Positions 20,701-29,670 of a DNA stretch of 64,000 nucleotides are shown piece after piece. A model generated the notes under the pieces. That model saw only the letters and a program-made list of their open reading frames with translations. It ran no database searches and was not told the DNA's origin. Every line of letters begins with the position of its first letter. The first letter of the stretch is position 1. A program made the position numbers and the translations under genes. Source of the stretch: Rachicladosporium sp. CCFEE 5018 (taxonomy: Eukaryota > Ascomycota > Dothideomycetes > Cladosporiales > Cladosporiaceae); NCBI GenBank assembly GCA_002077045.2, contig KZ111168.1, positions 281,930 to 345,929 on the forward strand. Reading direction: 5' to 3'.

Positions 20701-22965
20701 GATGACCTGCTTGCCAGTCCACAGCTTCTGCGGCTTCATGACTGCAGGTGGCACAGTCTCCAGCCTACCAGTCGTGCAATGCCCGCTCTCTGGCCGCAGC
20801 GCTGCGTATAGCAGTTGCATGTAGTCCTCGCGATTGAAGAAAGTATCTCGATTCGTCAGCCACACTCCCATGGAGATGTGATCCTGGATGAGACCGCGTA
20901 GTGGCTGTCCGGCAGTCGCCGAAAGGTACTGGTGATCCGTATCAGCTATACTCAGCGCTTCAGCTCGGGCGATTTCGTTCTGCGGGAAGTGCATGTTCAT
21001 CTCGTCTCCATCGAAATCAGCATTGTAGGTATTGCAGTTGGCATAGTGCATGCGCAGCGTCTTCTCGCCGGGCAGGACACGGGCTCGATGACACATCATG
21101 GAAGGTTTGTGGAGTGTTGGCTGCCGGTTCATGATCACGATGTCGCCGTTGTTGAGATGTCGATGAATCTTCTTCGGTCGTGTACCTCGATTCGTTGCCG
21201 AGGGCGCAAGCAGCTGGTTGGCCAGCGCAGTACGCTCTTCTGGGTTCTTGCGGTCGAGGTTCGTGACTTGGCCTGTCTCGCTCTCGATCGCAATCGCGCC
21301 AGGCCAAACATGTGGTCCGTTACGCACGGCTTCTTGCAGCTCTTCGACATTGTAAACCGTCACCGGCTCCGGGTATGTAAGCTTGACGGCAAATACTGGA
21401 GGAACTCCAATCTCGTTCGTCTCAATGTTCGGATCTGGCGAAATGACCGTACGTGCAGCAAAGTTGACACGCTTGCCCATCATGTATTTCCTGAACATGC
21501 CCTCCTTCTTCTCGAGCTTCTGCTTGACTCCCTCAGGATTCCGCTTTCCCGCATTGCCCTGCACGGGGTTACGATCTCGATCGATCAGACTATTCACAGC
21601 ATCCTGCAGCGTTACCCAGGTGTTCTCGAAGTCGGCGTATGTTCTCGCGCGATACCGCTCATCGCGTTTCTTCGTGCCAGACAGCTCGCGCTGTATCGTG
21701 GTCATGAGATCGCAGGCATTGATGACGTTCTTGTATAGCCCGTTCTCCTGCGCTTCCGAGATCTCATCGCTACCAGTACGTGCCTCTGGTCGGAATCGAT
21801 TCGGTGGTACAAGTATGTCTCGCACGAAGAACATGTCGGCTGATACTCGTGCAGCAGGGCCAGACTTTGTATCAGCGCCATATATGAGACTGAGGATTTC
21901 TTGCTCGTTCATGAACAGCTGCTCTAGTTGTGCGTGTATTCGGGTCTGGTTGAGATACACCTCTGTGTCCTCGGGCTCCTCTCTTGTCTTGGTAGACACG
22001 CCGGCATCCAGATCCATGGTATCCCCGCCGACGATCTCGACCTCGCCTTCGTCGCTGCTGCTTTCCACCAGCTCCTCTTCCTCGGAAGATCGCTCCATGT
22101 CCGCGACGCCCTCGTCGATTTCGCGCTTCCTCTTACGACTTCGCTCCTTCTGTGCTTGCTCCCTCTTATACATCACCACAACCGGATCCTTCGCCTTCAT
22201 CCCAGCCTGGATCATCTTATTCCTATGCTCCTTGCGCAACGGCTTCCGGAAAATCTTCACAAACCGATCCTTACGATAGCTGTGATTCAACCCGGAGCAA
22301 TTCCCACACTTCGTGCCCTTCGTGATAGACCCCATGAACTCCTGTATGATCACCCTCCGCGCATTCATAACAGCCTCGGTCATCTCCTCCGCCAGCCGTC
22401 CCTCCTGCCTCGCCCGTCTTATAGCCTTCTTCACAAACCTTTCCCGCTGCTCAATCAACTCCTTCGTATCCCCACTCACCCCTTCCTCTTCATCCTCCTC
22501 GCTCTCCTCTTCAGTAGCCTCCCCACCCTTCGTGGCACTCCTAACACTCAACTCATCCAGCTCCGCCATCTCCCTTAGCAACCCATACCTCACAAGCCTC
22601 AATCGACACACGAACCGATTGACCACCACCCTCGCCATCTTCAATCGTCCACAATACACACAACCCCCTCTCACAAGCCTCAACACCATATCCATGAACG
22701 TCGGATGATAGCACACCACCGGCAACTCGATATGCCCGCAATGACCGGGGCATTGCGGATTCTTGAGGCCGCAGGTGGCGCAGGCATTGTCGCCGAATTG
22801 GCCTAGCTCCGCAGTGTACAAGCCGCCGGGGATGGGGTTCAGAAGGGTGTCGAAGGTTGTGGGGTTCGTTATGCGGCGGGCGGAGAGAGCGCGGATTGAG
22901 GTGGAGGAGAGGGGGGAGAAAGAAACGGAGCTTATGTGGGAGGAGGTGGGGGCGGAGATGTTCAT
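17794..22965 (-). CDS. rpa1: DNA-directed RNA polymerase I largest subunit (RPA190)
   Basis: A single exon of 1723 aa, starting MNISAPTSS at 22965 with A at -3. The frame is open upstream to 23223, but the extension is not conserved in type. The N-terminal clamp zinc site is visible as CATCGLKNPQCPGHCGH (about residue 62 on), followed by CVYC and CGNC pairs. The absolutely conserved Mg-binding loop NADFDGDEMN lies at about residues 648-657. The C-terminal part carries the long acidic, charged insertion (DDDSDDDGDDD) typical of Pol I, in the jaw region. The enzyme transcribes 35S rDNA in the nucleolus. The tail of the gene faces the DNMT5 gene with 229 bp between their stop codons. No introns and no lesions are seen. 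Confidence 0.96.
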   Translation of the reverse strand: MNISAPTSSHISSVSFSPLSSTSIRALSARRITNPTTFDTLLNPIPGGLYTAELGQFGDNACATCGLKNPQCPGHCGHIELPVVCYHPTFMDMVLRLVRGGCVYCGRLKMARVVVNRFVCRLRLVRYGLLREMAELDELSVRSATKGGEATEEESEEDEEEGVSGDTKELIEQRERFVKKAIRRARQEGRLAEEMTEAVMNARRVIIQEFMGSITKGTKCGNCSGLNHSYRKDRFVKIFRKPLRKEHRNKMIQAGMKAKDPVVVMYKREQAQKERSRKRKREIDEGVADMERSSEEEELVESSSDEGEVEIVGGDTMDLDAGVSTKTREEPEDTEVYLNQTRIHAQLEQLFMNEQEILSLIYGADTKSGPAARVSADMFFVRDILVPPNRFRPEARTGSDEISEAQENGLYKNVINACDLMTTIQRELSGTKKRDERYRARTYADFENTWVTLQDAVNSLIDRDRNPVQGNAGKRNPEGVKQKLEKKEGMFRKYMMGKRVNFAARTVISPDPNIETNEIGVPPVFAVKLTYPEPVTVYNVEELQEAVRNGPHVWPGAIAIESETGQVTNLDRKNPEERTALANQLLAPSATNRGTRPKKIHRHLNNGDIVIMNRQPTLHKPSMMCHRARVLPGEKTLRMHYANCNTYNADFDGDEMNMHFPQNEIARAEALSIADTDHQYLSATAGQPLRGLIQDHISMGVWLTNRDTFFNREDYMQLLYAALRPESGHCTTGRLETVPPAVMKPQKLWTGKQVITSVLKNITPPAHQGLTMKGVSTTPAKLWNANSEEATVIFSEGELMQGIIDKKQIGPSGGGLVNSVYEAYGHTVAGRLLSVLGRLLTKLLHMRAHSCGVEDLIFTQRGESMRQKALAGTESIGFDVSARYVTLDPTAISTTSRELRRRLEGVLRDDDKMRELDQLTNTSTTLLSTAVTAACLPTALTKPFPKNQMQLMTSSGAKGSGVNANQISCNLGQQVLEGRRVPVMVSGKTLPCFKPFETSVRAGGYIVDRFLTGVRPQEFYFHAMAGREGLIDTAVKTSRSGYLQRCLIKGMEGLKVEYDSSVRDTDGSVIQFLYGEDGLDVAKAKYLSDFTFTAQNHYSLVESFSMDRDFESILDKDAQEATKNAEKAYRKSGGDLGASDPALSIYNPSRQAGAISEKLFASARDYMDYNPDSLIKDKKKNIAGRLTKNEFRGIQDMRYMRSVVEPGEAVGVIAGQSVGEPSTQMTLNTFHLAGHAAKNVTLGIPRLREIVMTAATNIATPLMTLKLHDEISAEEGRRFAKGISRLALSEVVDSVEVRESVGKGIAYEEAKKYEVRLQLFSREEYGREYAITVQDVISAIEFQLLPRLQAMTRKELKKRKEEKSLKGSAQSDAMPDIGKSAGATEQESGRAAAEREGGDDDSDDDGDDDATRDKAKGNRQQAGYEAYEDEEDADLAAKVAQQDDAASDFEPEDEAYGGSSRSPKDGEDVDMDVDSRTQKILAADRESRIKGNKSTNDITSFAFDPVTSLCTFTLEYAASTAKLLLLSLLERACKEALIQSVENISSAAFDEATFKSSNGSTKQILTAGVNIKAMWDYQHIVPPNHILPNSTASLLHTYGVEAARSSIVLELSSVFAGHGISVDVRHLTLIADYMTRDGEYKAFNRMGFRGNVSPFMKMSFETTVGFLREAVLGGEVEGLAGPSARIVVGRLGGVGTGGCGVFTRVEEKAKEEEVEGSDVEMQD

Positions 22966-23335
22966 TTTGGCGGTGTGGAGGGGGGTGAGAAGGGAGGGAG
23001 GAAAGGCGTGAAGGTGGGTAGGGTTGTGCAGATGGGTCTCGAAAAAAGTTATGGAGCTCGAGGGTTGCATGACTCGTGTGCATCGATGTGGGAGCTCTTT
23101 GCGGATTGTCAAAGAATGGCTCGGCTTCAACGAAAGTAGCACGGAAGTCCATCTGGCAGACAAGAGAGTAGCTGGCTGGGTCTTGCGCCGCGGTGGCACT
23201 GCGCAGGGTGAATTGCGTGTCAAGCTGCGATCTACGACCCCTCTCCTTACGCCCCTCCACCCAGACTCCTACCAAGCGTCCACATATTCTCCATCCCGCT
23301 CCTCCTCAACACCTCCCTCACCTCCCCTTCACTAA
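22966..23335. other. RPA190 upstream region ending at an assembly gap
   Basis: This is the promoter and 5' UTR side of RPA190. Plus-strand C-rich sequence at about 23240-23335 runs into the gap and could belong to the 5' end or leader of the DUF2183 gene that emerges after it, but nothing in it proves this. Confidence 0.4.
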
Positions 23336-23435
23336 NNNNNNNNNNNNNNNNNNNNNNNNNNNNNNNNNNNNNNNNNNNNNNNNNNNNNNNNNNNNNNNNN
23401 NNNNNNNNNNNNNNNNNNNNNNNNNNNNNNNNNNN
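23336..23435. other. Assembly gap (100 N)
   Basis: Exactly 100 unknown bases, the conventional length for a scaffold gap of unknown size. The coding frame on its right side is already open at the gap edge and lacks its N-terminal half, so the true gap is probably several hundred bases or more. Confidence 0.98.
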
Positions 23436-24239
23436 TCCACTACCTCACTACGACGCCCGAGCAGGTGACCAGGACGTACATGGAGTTTATCTATGCGACT
23501 TACCCCGGTGGGTCATTCGACACGAGGCCATTGAATTTCAGCGATGTCACCGCCACGCTGAGTATCAGGATGTATCTTCTCGAGAAGATCTTTGCGACTT
23601 TCCCGCAGAGGAAGTTTGTTCTCGTGGCAGACACGAGTAACAGCGATGGTAAGTACACTCCTACGTCATGTCGTTGAATTCTGCTGACTTCGGTGACTTT
23701 TAGTGATGGTTCGTACCCTCCGCCACCATATGCACCCCCTCCCCCTCCCCTGACAGCGATACTGACACCCGGCGAGCGCGATTATCCCAAGCTTGCTCAC
23801 GAGCATCCGGAGCAAGTACAGTGTATCTTCCTTCGCAACACGTCGGCGACAGACCCAGGAGACAAGTGAGTAACGTATCTGCCAAGAAATGCCAAGGTCC
23901 ACCCAGAACAGTGCCACATACTGACAACACACCCCCTGCAGATTCCCTTACGACACCAGCGGCTTCGAAGGGCTCAATCAAAAGAGCTACATGTTCTTCC
24001 TAAACACCGACGATCTCACCGGCCTTGACATTGAGGGCGGCAACTGCTATAACACCTCTATCCCCCAGAACTTAACCTTCGGCTACCAGGGTCTGCCCTT
24101 TGGCATCGGCAACGACGCACCAGTGAACGGCAGCGCCAACGGCACAGTCAAGGGCGCCGCAGGGAAAATATCTGGCGGATCGAGCTGGACGTGGCTGGGT
24201 GCTGTGGCAGTCGGGGCTGTGGTGTCGGGACTGCTTTAG
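23436..24239 (+). CDS. APP1-type phosphatidate phosphatase-like (DUF2183) protein, 5' partial
   Basis: The frame is open at the gap edge, so the N-terminal part is missing. Inferred exons are 23436-23648, 23704-23708 (5 nt), 23777-23865 and 23942-24239. Spliced this way the protein reads ...RKFVLVADTSNSD-VM-RDYPKLAHEHPEQV...IFLRNTSATD...KFPYDTSGFEGL. The YPGGSF, FVLVADT and IFLRNTSATD segments match the C-terminal half of the APP1 phosphatidate phosphatase catalytic domain (PF09949) as I know it, with ADTSNSD in place of the usual GDSGQ-D. The C-terminus has an N-glycosylation-rich Gly/Ser stretch and a final hydrophobic segment, consistent with a GPI or membrane anchor. Substrate and location are inferred from the family. 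The 5-nt exon is unusual; without it the frame hits a stop (see findings). Confidence 0.7.
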
Positions 24240-25128
24240 GGAATCAGCTTAGGCTTGGCGCTGGGATTCGTGTGTGTCCTTTTGCATCGGTGCGAGCTCA
24301 GACGCGTATCGTCGTCCACGGACAATTGATGTACATAGCTGGGCTCATGGGCTCGAGTATTGTGATTTTCGCCTGCATCGCTCCAGGTGGTCTGGACATA
24401 ACCCACTTCAGCTAAAGTATGGAGATACTTGTGCTTCCGTCGTTCGATATTCGCAGGAGAGGGTAGACTTGCAACAGTCTTTGCTCTGGGTAATGTGCTT
24501 GTCAAAGAATTGGACTATATCGCGCGCTACTGCCACAGGCCAGCTCATGACACCGGTCGTCTCGCAGCGAGAATGGCGTCCGTGACTGCATTGACTTCCC
24601 GTGGCAGTGTACGCAATGATTGGATCTACGGTTACATGTACATCGGCTCTTGTGCGAGTGTATTACACTATTGGAAATGGGATGGTGCGTCACGCTTGTT
24701 TTTGAAGGTGATCCGGCCTGTGCGACGAACATCACTACAAAGCGATAGACTTTGCCTGACTCGCATACTACACTGCACTGCGTATGGTATGTCAGCGATG
24801 TCTCACGGTCAGATGTGTTGCTTTGTGATCACTGGCATGAAGCATGTCCAGCAGACCCCGTGGAGGCACGCGCAGATGAAGTGCCAAGGCTAGACTGTCG
24901 TCAGCACATATACCTCCACTCCCGCTCGACAACCCAGCAAAGCTACTCCGCAGCAAAGATCGCACACTGCCGCCGTATTCCGTGATCGTAGTCTCGGTGA
25001 CATTTCCCATCGCATACCGCTGCTACGAGGCGCCTCACCGCGCCCAGAGCTTCCTCTTCCGCGTACACCGAGTTGCTTCACTGAACATCCCCTAGAGTCC
25101 TTGTCATTAGCTTGGGCTGTGGTACAGC
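24240..25128. other. Intergenic region, no gene seen
   Basis: Open frames here are short and uncharacteristic. I see no RNA gene, repeat or transposon signature. Confidence 0.4.
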
Positions 25129-26217
25129 ATGGATCAAGTCCGCGATCGCGGGCGTGGCATGCGTCGCGGTAGGTCGCGCGAGCTGCTTTTCAAGCTGCTA
25201 CCGGGGAACAAGTCCAGGACTCAGCTCAATGCGGAGGATCGCAGTAGCGGAGGCGTAACAACCAGACGCGGACGCTCTCGTAGCGCTGGTAGTCGCCTGA
25301 GCCAACTCGTGCACAACGTCTCGACTCTCGACTTTGGTGGTCTGTTCGCTACCAGTGAAACGGCGGCTCCAGCGCAGACATTCGAAGAGTCCTCCACTGC
25401 TCCGGTCTTGGCACCGATAGTCATAGCCGGCCCGAGTCTGGATGCCAATGTCCGCCACGTTGAGGCTCAACACCCGGCGCAGTGGCCTGGCGTGGAATCC
25501 CGGGGAAAAGTCCAACTAATGTCCATTGATGCGGAACTTATGCAGGAAGTGAAGAAGAGACGAAGCGTCCTGGCGACGACCGAGAGCGGTGGATCTATTA
25601 TAGCAGATATTGATGCGGCTCTCACTAGAGTGGTCGGTCCAGGCATGAGCACTCGGCAGAATGGCAGCGCGGTGAGGTCGAGTAGGTTTAGGGATACAAG
25701 ACCAAGATCGATCGCGCAGGTGCTTGCGGAAAGTGAGACTATGGTCACAGCTCGAGAGTCTCGTCCGGTTTTTCTAGCGGACAATTCGCATGGTCCAATG
25801 ATGGAGGACCCTGTTGGAGTGTTACAGGTTCGCCCCGCTGGTCCCTGCAACCTCGTCTTCACCTTGCAGACCGAGCTATCGATTGTAAGACGGGAGCATA
25901 GGGCACAGAAGAATGAGTTGACGAGCCGCATCTTGGGACTGCAGTCGTTGCTTGGGGCTTCTTACCGGTGCAGCGCCAGAGCAGAAGCTAAGGCTACCGA
26001 GCTGACGACTGCCGTGGAGAAGCTGACTGCCAAGTTGAGCGCACAAGACAGCAAGACAGAAGATATGGAGAAACTGCTGGTAGAAGCTGGACTTGTAGCG
26101 GAGAGAAGTGATAGTAAAGTCAAGACACGAAGAAAGTCGATCAACAGGCTAACTCGGAAAGAGACAGATCAAGAAGTGGTGTCTGAGCAGCGTCTGGGCT
26201 TCGCCGATATGGCTTAG
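25129..26217 (+). CDS. Unknown coiled-coil protein with possible 3' extension to 26520
   Basis: An open frame of 362 codons encoding an Arg-rich N-terminus (RDRGRGMRRGRSRE), a Ser/Thr/Ala-rich middle and a long charged helical region (about residues 240-345) that looks like a coiled coil. I do not recognise a family. The frame ends with TAG at 26215-26217, but the same frame then stays open for a further 100 codons to TGA at 26518-26520. The extension has the same Ala/Glu/Ser/Val-rich composition and ends in a helix-like IEKWKQEELELAILGL. A 39-nt segment, 26179-26217, begins GTGTCT, ends TTAG, is in codon phase and contains the stop; removing it would restore one frame of about 450 codons. 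It could also be a decayed gene or an assembly error. No introns are otherwise needed. Confidence 0.6.
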   Translation: MDQVRDRGRGMRRGRSRELLFKLLPGNKSRTQLNAEDRSSGGVTTRRGRSRSAGSRLSQLVHNVSTLDFGGLFATSETAAPAQTFEESSTAPVLAPIVIAGPSLDANVRHVEAQHPAQWPGVESRGKVQLMSIDAELMQEVKKRRSVLATTESGGSIIADIDAALTRVVGPGMSTRQNGSAVRSSRFRDTRPRSIAQVLAESETMVTARESRPVFLADNSHGPMMEDPVGVLQVRPAGPCNLVFTLQTELSIVRREHRAQKNELTSRILGLQSLLGASYRCSARAEAKATELTTAVEKLTAKLSAQDSKTEDMEKLLVEAGLVAERSDSKVKTRRKSINRLTRKETDQEVVSEQRLGFADMA

Positions 26218-26520
26218 ACTTGGACACATACCACTAGTGTTGTAAAGGTAGCGGGGAATAACAACGAGGCTGCGGTAGAAGTAGCGCCAAGCGAGAGACC
26301 TGACAGTGCAAACTCAGGCGATTCGGAAGCTACCGTCGTCGAGGCTGTCAGCGATGAGCCAGCCACAGGAGAGCATCTCAAGGTCGTCCAGGCCCCAGTA
26401 GCCATCCCGGACAGCAACGAGAACGCCGCGATCGAGAAGTGGAAGCAAGAGGAACTCGAGCTTGCCATCTTGGGCCTGGTCTACGCAACGGACGACTGCC
26501 ATTCAGCACTGCGAATGTGA

Positions 26521-27066
26521 TGACTGTGATGTGAAGCTGCTTGAAGTGATGGAGGTCAAGAAGAGTGAGGTTCTGAGATGAAACGCGGCTCTCGCTCCTG
26601 CCCCACAAGTCGATGCGGGCACGCGGCGGGAATGCGGCAGGGGTATGCAAGCAAAGCTTGGGCCATGTTCAAGCTGTACTTAAGACCAATGTGAACGCCG
26701 ACTTCTAGTCGCGATTGATTTAGGTCGCATAACGAAGAACACCTCATACAAACACTTTCTTGGCATATAAAGCTCAACACAACATCAACGCGAACTGAGC
26801 CTGCCTCGACTATCCCCTCTTGCATCGACCTGGCCATCATTGCATCCCTGACGCGATCCAAACAACCCCGGCACCCTGTGGTCCAGCTTCGAGACAACAC
26901 CGTTACCGCCACGTGATCATTCGCGCTATCACGAGAAAGCCTTCAAAGATCCAGATCAGGCAATTGCAGGCCTTGGGATCGACTCAGCCCCCAACAATAA
27001 GCTCTTAGTGAGCATGTCCAGGCCACAAACAGCCACTTCCCTGACCTCACCTCTCACATCACCCCG
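26521..27066. other. FCP1 upstream region
   Basis: No gene is evident. A TATAAA hexamer lies at 26766-26771, about 300 bp before the FCP1 start codon, followed by a C/A-rich stretch typical of a fungal 5' leader. Confidence 0.4.
26766..26771 (+). promoter_or_regulatory. Possible TATA box of FCP1
   Basis: The hexamer TATAAA sits about 300 bp upstream of the FCP1 start, implying a leader of some 260 nt if transcription begins about 30 bp downstream. Only the match to the consensus supports it. Confidence 0.25.
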
Positions 27067-29622
27067 ATGCGCCTCTTCACCACCGCAAACCTACGCTATC
27101 CAATCACGGTAACGCGTCTGCGTCGCAAGCCGGGTGATGCTCTCGAACAGAACCAAGCGCTATTCAGCTATCAGTACAGACTGCAGGTCACCGAAGGTAC
27201 TCGCGACGACCCCGATAGCGAGGAGCTAGTCGAACGCTCCTTCTACTCCGACTTTACGTCCGAGCTCGAAGGCACAGTCTCCACATTGCATATCAAGGAG
27301 GGAGACGTCATTACAAAGAGGGCTTTGGTAGCGGATATCGAGGAGGCTTGCACGCACAGCACGCAGTATGGCGGCATCTGCGTCAACTGCGGCAAGAACA
27401 TGGATGAGGTGAACTTCAATACTTCGATCAGAGGCACTGATCGCGCGACAGTAAATACCACCCATGCCAATACTGCGCTGTTGATGAGTCAGGATGAGGC
27501 TGGGCGGGCGGATGAGGAGGCAAGGAGGAGGCTGCTGGAGGCGAGAAAGCTGACACTAGTGGTGGATCTGGATCAGACTGTTATACAGGCTTGCGTGGAG
27601 AAAACGCTGGCAGCGTGGAAGAATGATCCGAGTAATCCGAATTATGAGGCGCTACAGGAGGTGCGGACCTTTGACCTTGTGCAGGGCAACCAACTGGTAC
27701 CGTACTATCTCAAGCTGAGGCCGGGATTGGAGACGTTCCTGCGGGAGATGTCGGAGCTGTACGAGATGCACATTTACACCATGGCGACGAGGGACTACGC
27801 GCTGAACGTAGCGAGGATCATCGACCCAGATCAGAAGGTCTTCGCTGATCGCATACTGTCAAGAGATGAGAGTGGCAGCATGAACGCAAAGTTCCTGAAG
27901 CGCTTGTTCCCAGTGAACACCAAGATGGTGCTGGTGATCGACGATCGAGGCGATGTTTGGCAATGGACGCCAAACCTGCTCAAAGTCAAGGCATATGACT
28001 TCTTTGTGGGAATTGGTGATATCAACAGCGCTTTCTTGCCGAAGAGACAGGAGCTGGATGCTGCGCCAGTGCCCAAAACTGCCAAGCACCATTCGAGTGA
28101 TGAGTCTCGGCAGATCGCTGAGGATGCCAAGACAGTCGGCGAAGGTGATGGCGACAAGGCAAGCGCTGAGACCAAGACTAACGGCACAGTCTCAGCCGTC
28201 GACCACATGGTTTCCATGGCCGGCTCTCAAGATCAAGAGACGATGCAAGAGAAGATCGAACAGCAAAGCCAGGACCTCGAATCCCAGATCGCCGAATCGC
28301 CTCTCCTGCAAAAACAAAAGATTCTTGACGCTGCCGACTCCGAAGCCGAACCCTCCCCCGCAGCCTCAGCAGCAGCTGAACTACTCGCCCCGAACGGCGA
28401 TCACAAACCCGACACTCCACCCCAAGACACACCCAAGTATCGCCACAATCTCCTCCAAGATGATGACACAGAGCAAGCATACCTTGCCACCCTCGGCCAA
28501 CGCCTTAGAGAAGTTCACACGGCGTTCTTCACTTCCTACGACGCCGCCCTCCCGGCTTCAGAGACCGGCCGTATCGCCGCTCTCCGCCCAGACGTCTCAT
28601 CTCGCAAGCCGGCCCTGCCAGACCTCTCCGCAATCCCAGACGCGGCGCACATCATGGCCTCTCTTCGCCACCGCGTACTAGCAGGCGTGCATCTAGTCTT
28701 CTCCGGCGTCGTACCCCTAGGCGTGAACATCCACAACCACGACACAGTCATCTGGGCCAAGACCTTCGGCGCGACAGTGAGCGAAAGCGTGAGTAAGAAA
28801 ACAACCCACGTCATCGCCAGTCCTGAGCGACGGACAGCCAAAGTCCGCCAAGCTGCCAAGCGCGGCGGTAGAGTAGCGATCGTGAGCGTGCAGTGGCTAT
28901 TCAAATGCTTCATGCACTGGCGTCGCGTTTCCGAGGACGCTTACAGAATTCACACAGACGCCACAGTGAATGGCACAGCAGACCTGCCCAACAGCTTCGA
29001 CGGCCGCGGCGTCCTGCTTTCCTCCTCCGACGAGTCTGATGTACTCACGGAGCCGGAGACGGAGACCGAAACCCCTGCTAACGGCACTGCCACCAAGCCC
29101 TCCTCAAACCTGGCGATCGATACAGACTGGACAGAACTCGAAACCCACCGCCCGTCCCTCGATCGTGCAGACAGCAGTTCCACACTAACCGAAGCGCCGG
29201 AAGATTGGGGCAGTATTGACGACGAACTCAACGAGTTCCTCGGTAGTGACGCGGATGATAGCGAGACGGAAAGTGTGCTTTCCATCCGCAGTGCCGACTC
29301 TCCGCCAAGCAGCTCCAAGAAACGCAAGCGAGGCGAGGGGGAGGCGGATCCGGATGGTGATGGCGGGGTTGCGGTTGAGGGGGACGAGGAAGAGGGAAGC
29401 AGACTGCAGAAACGGAAGAAAGAGGGACTTGAGCGGACTAGTAGTTTGACGCAGGTTGCTTCTGCTGCTGGGGCTGGGGAGTCGACACCCAGTCCAGGCG
29501 TTGACCCCGGAGGTGGTGAGGCCGAAGAAGAGGAGGAGCTGGAAGGGGACGATGAGTTAGAAGGGGACGATGAGTTGGAGGCTGCGCTTGCGGCGGAGTT
29601 GGATGCGCTGGAAGATGAGTAG
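27067..29622 (+). CDS. fcp1: RNA polymerase II CTD phosphatase FCP1
   Basis: A single exon of 851 aa. The FCP1 homology domain has the catalytic DxDxT motif as DLDQT (residues 167-171), then YYLKLRPGLETFLREM, YTMATRDYA and the acidic VIDDRGDVW motif. A BRCT domain follows at about residues 535-625, with FSGVVPLG, TTHVIAS and VSVQWLFKCF. Upstream of the catalytic domain is a Cys pair region (CVNCGKNMDE) and a barrel-like N-terminal segment as in other FCP1 proteins. The enzyme dephosphorylates Ser2/Ser5 of the Rpb1 C-terminal repeats and recycles Pol II after transcription. The C-terminal tail is very acidic, ends in an EGDDELEGDDELE repeat and probably binds TFIIF, as in yeast. Its stop codon is 48 bp from the stop of the convergent SGD1 gene. 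Confidence 0.95.
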   Translation: MRLFTTANLRYPITVTRLRRKPGDALEQNQALFSYQYRLQVTEGTRDDPDSEELVERSFYSDFTSELEGTVSTLHIKEGDVITKRALVADIEEACTHSTQYGGICVNCGKNMDEVNFNTSIRGTDRATVNTTHANTALLMSQDEAGRADEEARRRLLEARKLTLVVDLDQTVIQACVEKTLAAWKNDPSNPNYEALQEVRTFDLVQGNQLVPYYLKLRPGLETFLREMSELYEMHIYTMATRDYALNVARIIDPDQKVFADRILSRDESGSMNAKFLKRLFPVNTKMVLVIDDRGDVWQWTPNLLKVKAYDFFVGIGDINSAFLPKRQELDAAPVPKTAKHHSSDESRQIAEDAKTVGEGDGDKASAETKTNGTVSAVDHMVSMAGSQDQETMQEKIEQQSQDLESQIAESPLLQKQKILDAADSEAEPSPAASAAAELLAPNGDHKPDTPPQDTPKYRHNLLQDDDTEQAYLATLGQRLREVHTAFFTSYDAALPASETGRIAALRPDVSSRKPALPDLSAIPDAAHIMASLRHRVLAGVHLVFSGVVPLGVNIHNHDTVIWAKTFGATVSESVSKKTTHVIASPERRTAKVRQAAKRGGRVAIVSVQWLFKCFMHWRRVSEDAYRIHTDATVNGTADLPNSFDGRGVLLSSSDESDVLTEPETETETPANGTATKPSSNLAIDTDWTELETHRPSLDRADSSSTLTEAPEDWGSIDDELNEFLGSDADDSETESVLSIRSADSPPSSSKKRKRGEGEADPDGDGGVAVEGDEEEGSRLQKRKKEGLERTSSLTQVASAAGAGESTPSPGVDPGGGEAEEEEELEGDDELEGDDELEAALAAELDALEDE
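29542..29577 (+). repeat. Two 18-bp direct repeats in the FCP1 tail
   Basis: Two adjacent copies, 29542-29559 and 29560-29577, differ at one base. They encode EGDDEL-type acidic units within the C-terminal tail and preserve the reading frame. Confidence 0.85.
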
Positions 29623-29670
29623 ATGTTGGTAGAACTACACATTCTCGCTCTGCTGAGCAGCCACGACACT

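Noticed and set aside
22966..23223. 86-codon upstream extension of RPA190
   Set aside because: The Met at 22965 gives the normal Pol I N-terminus and length; the extension is unlike any family member.
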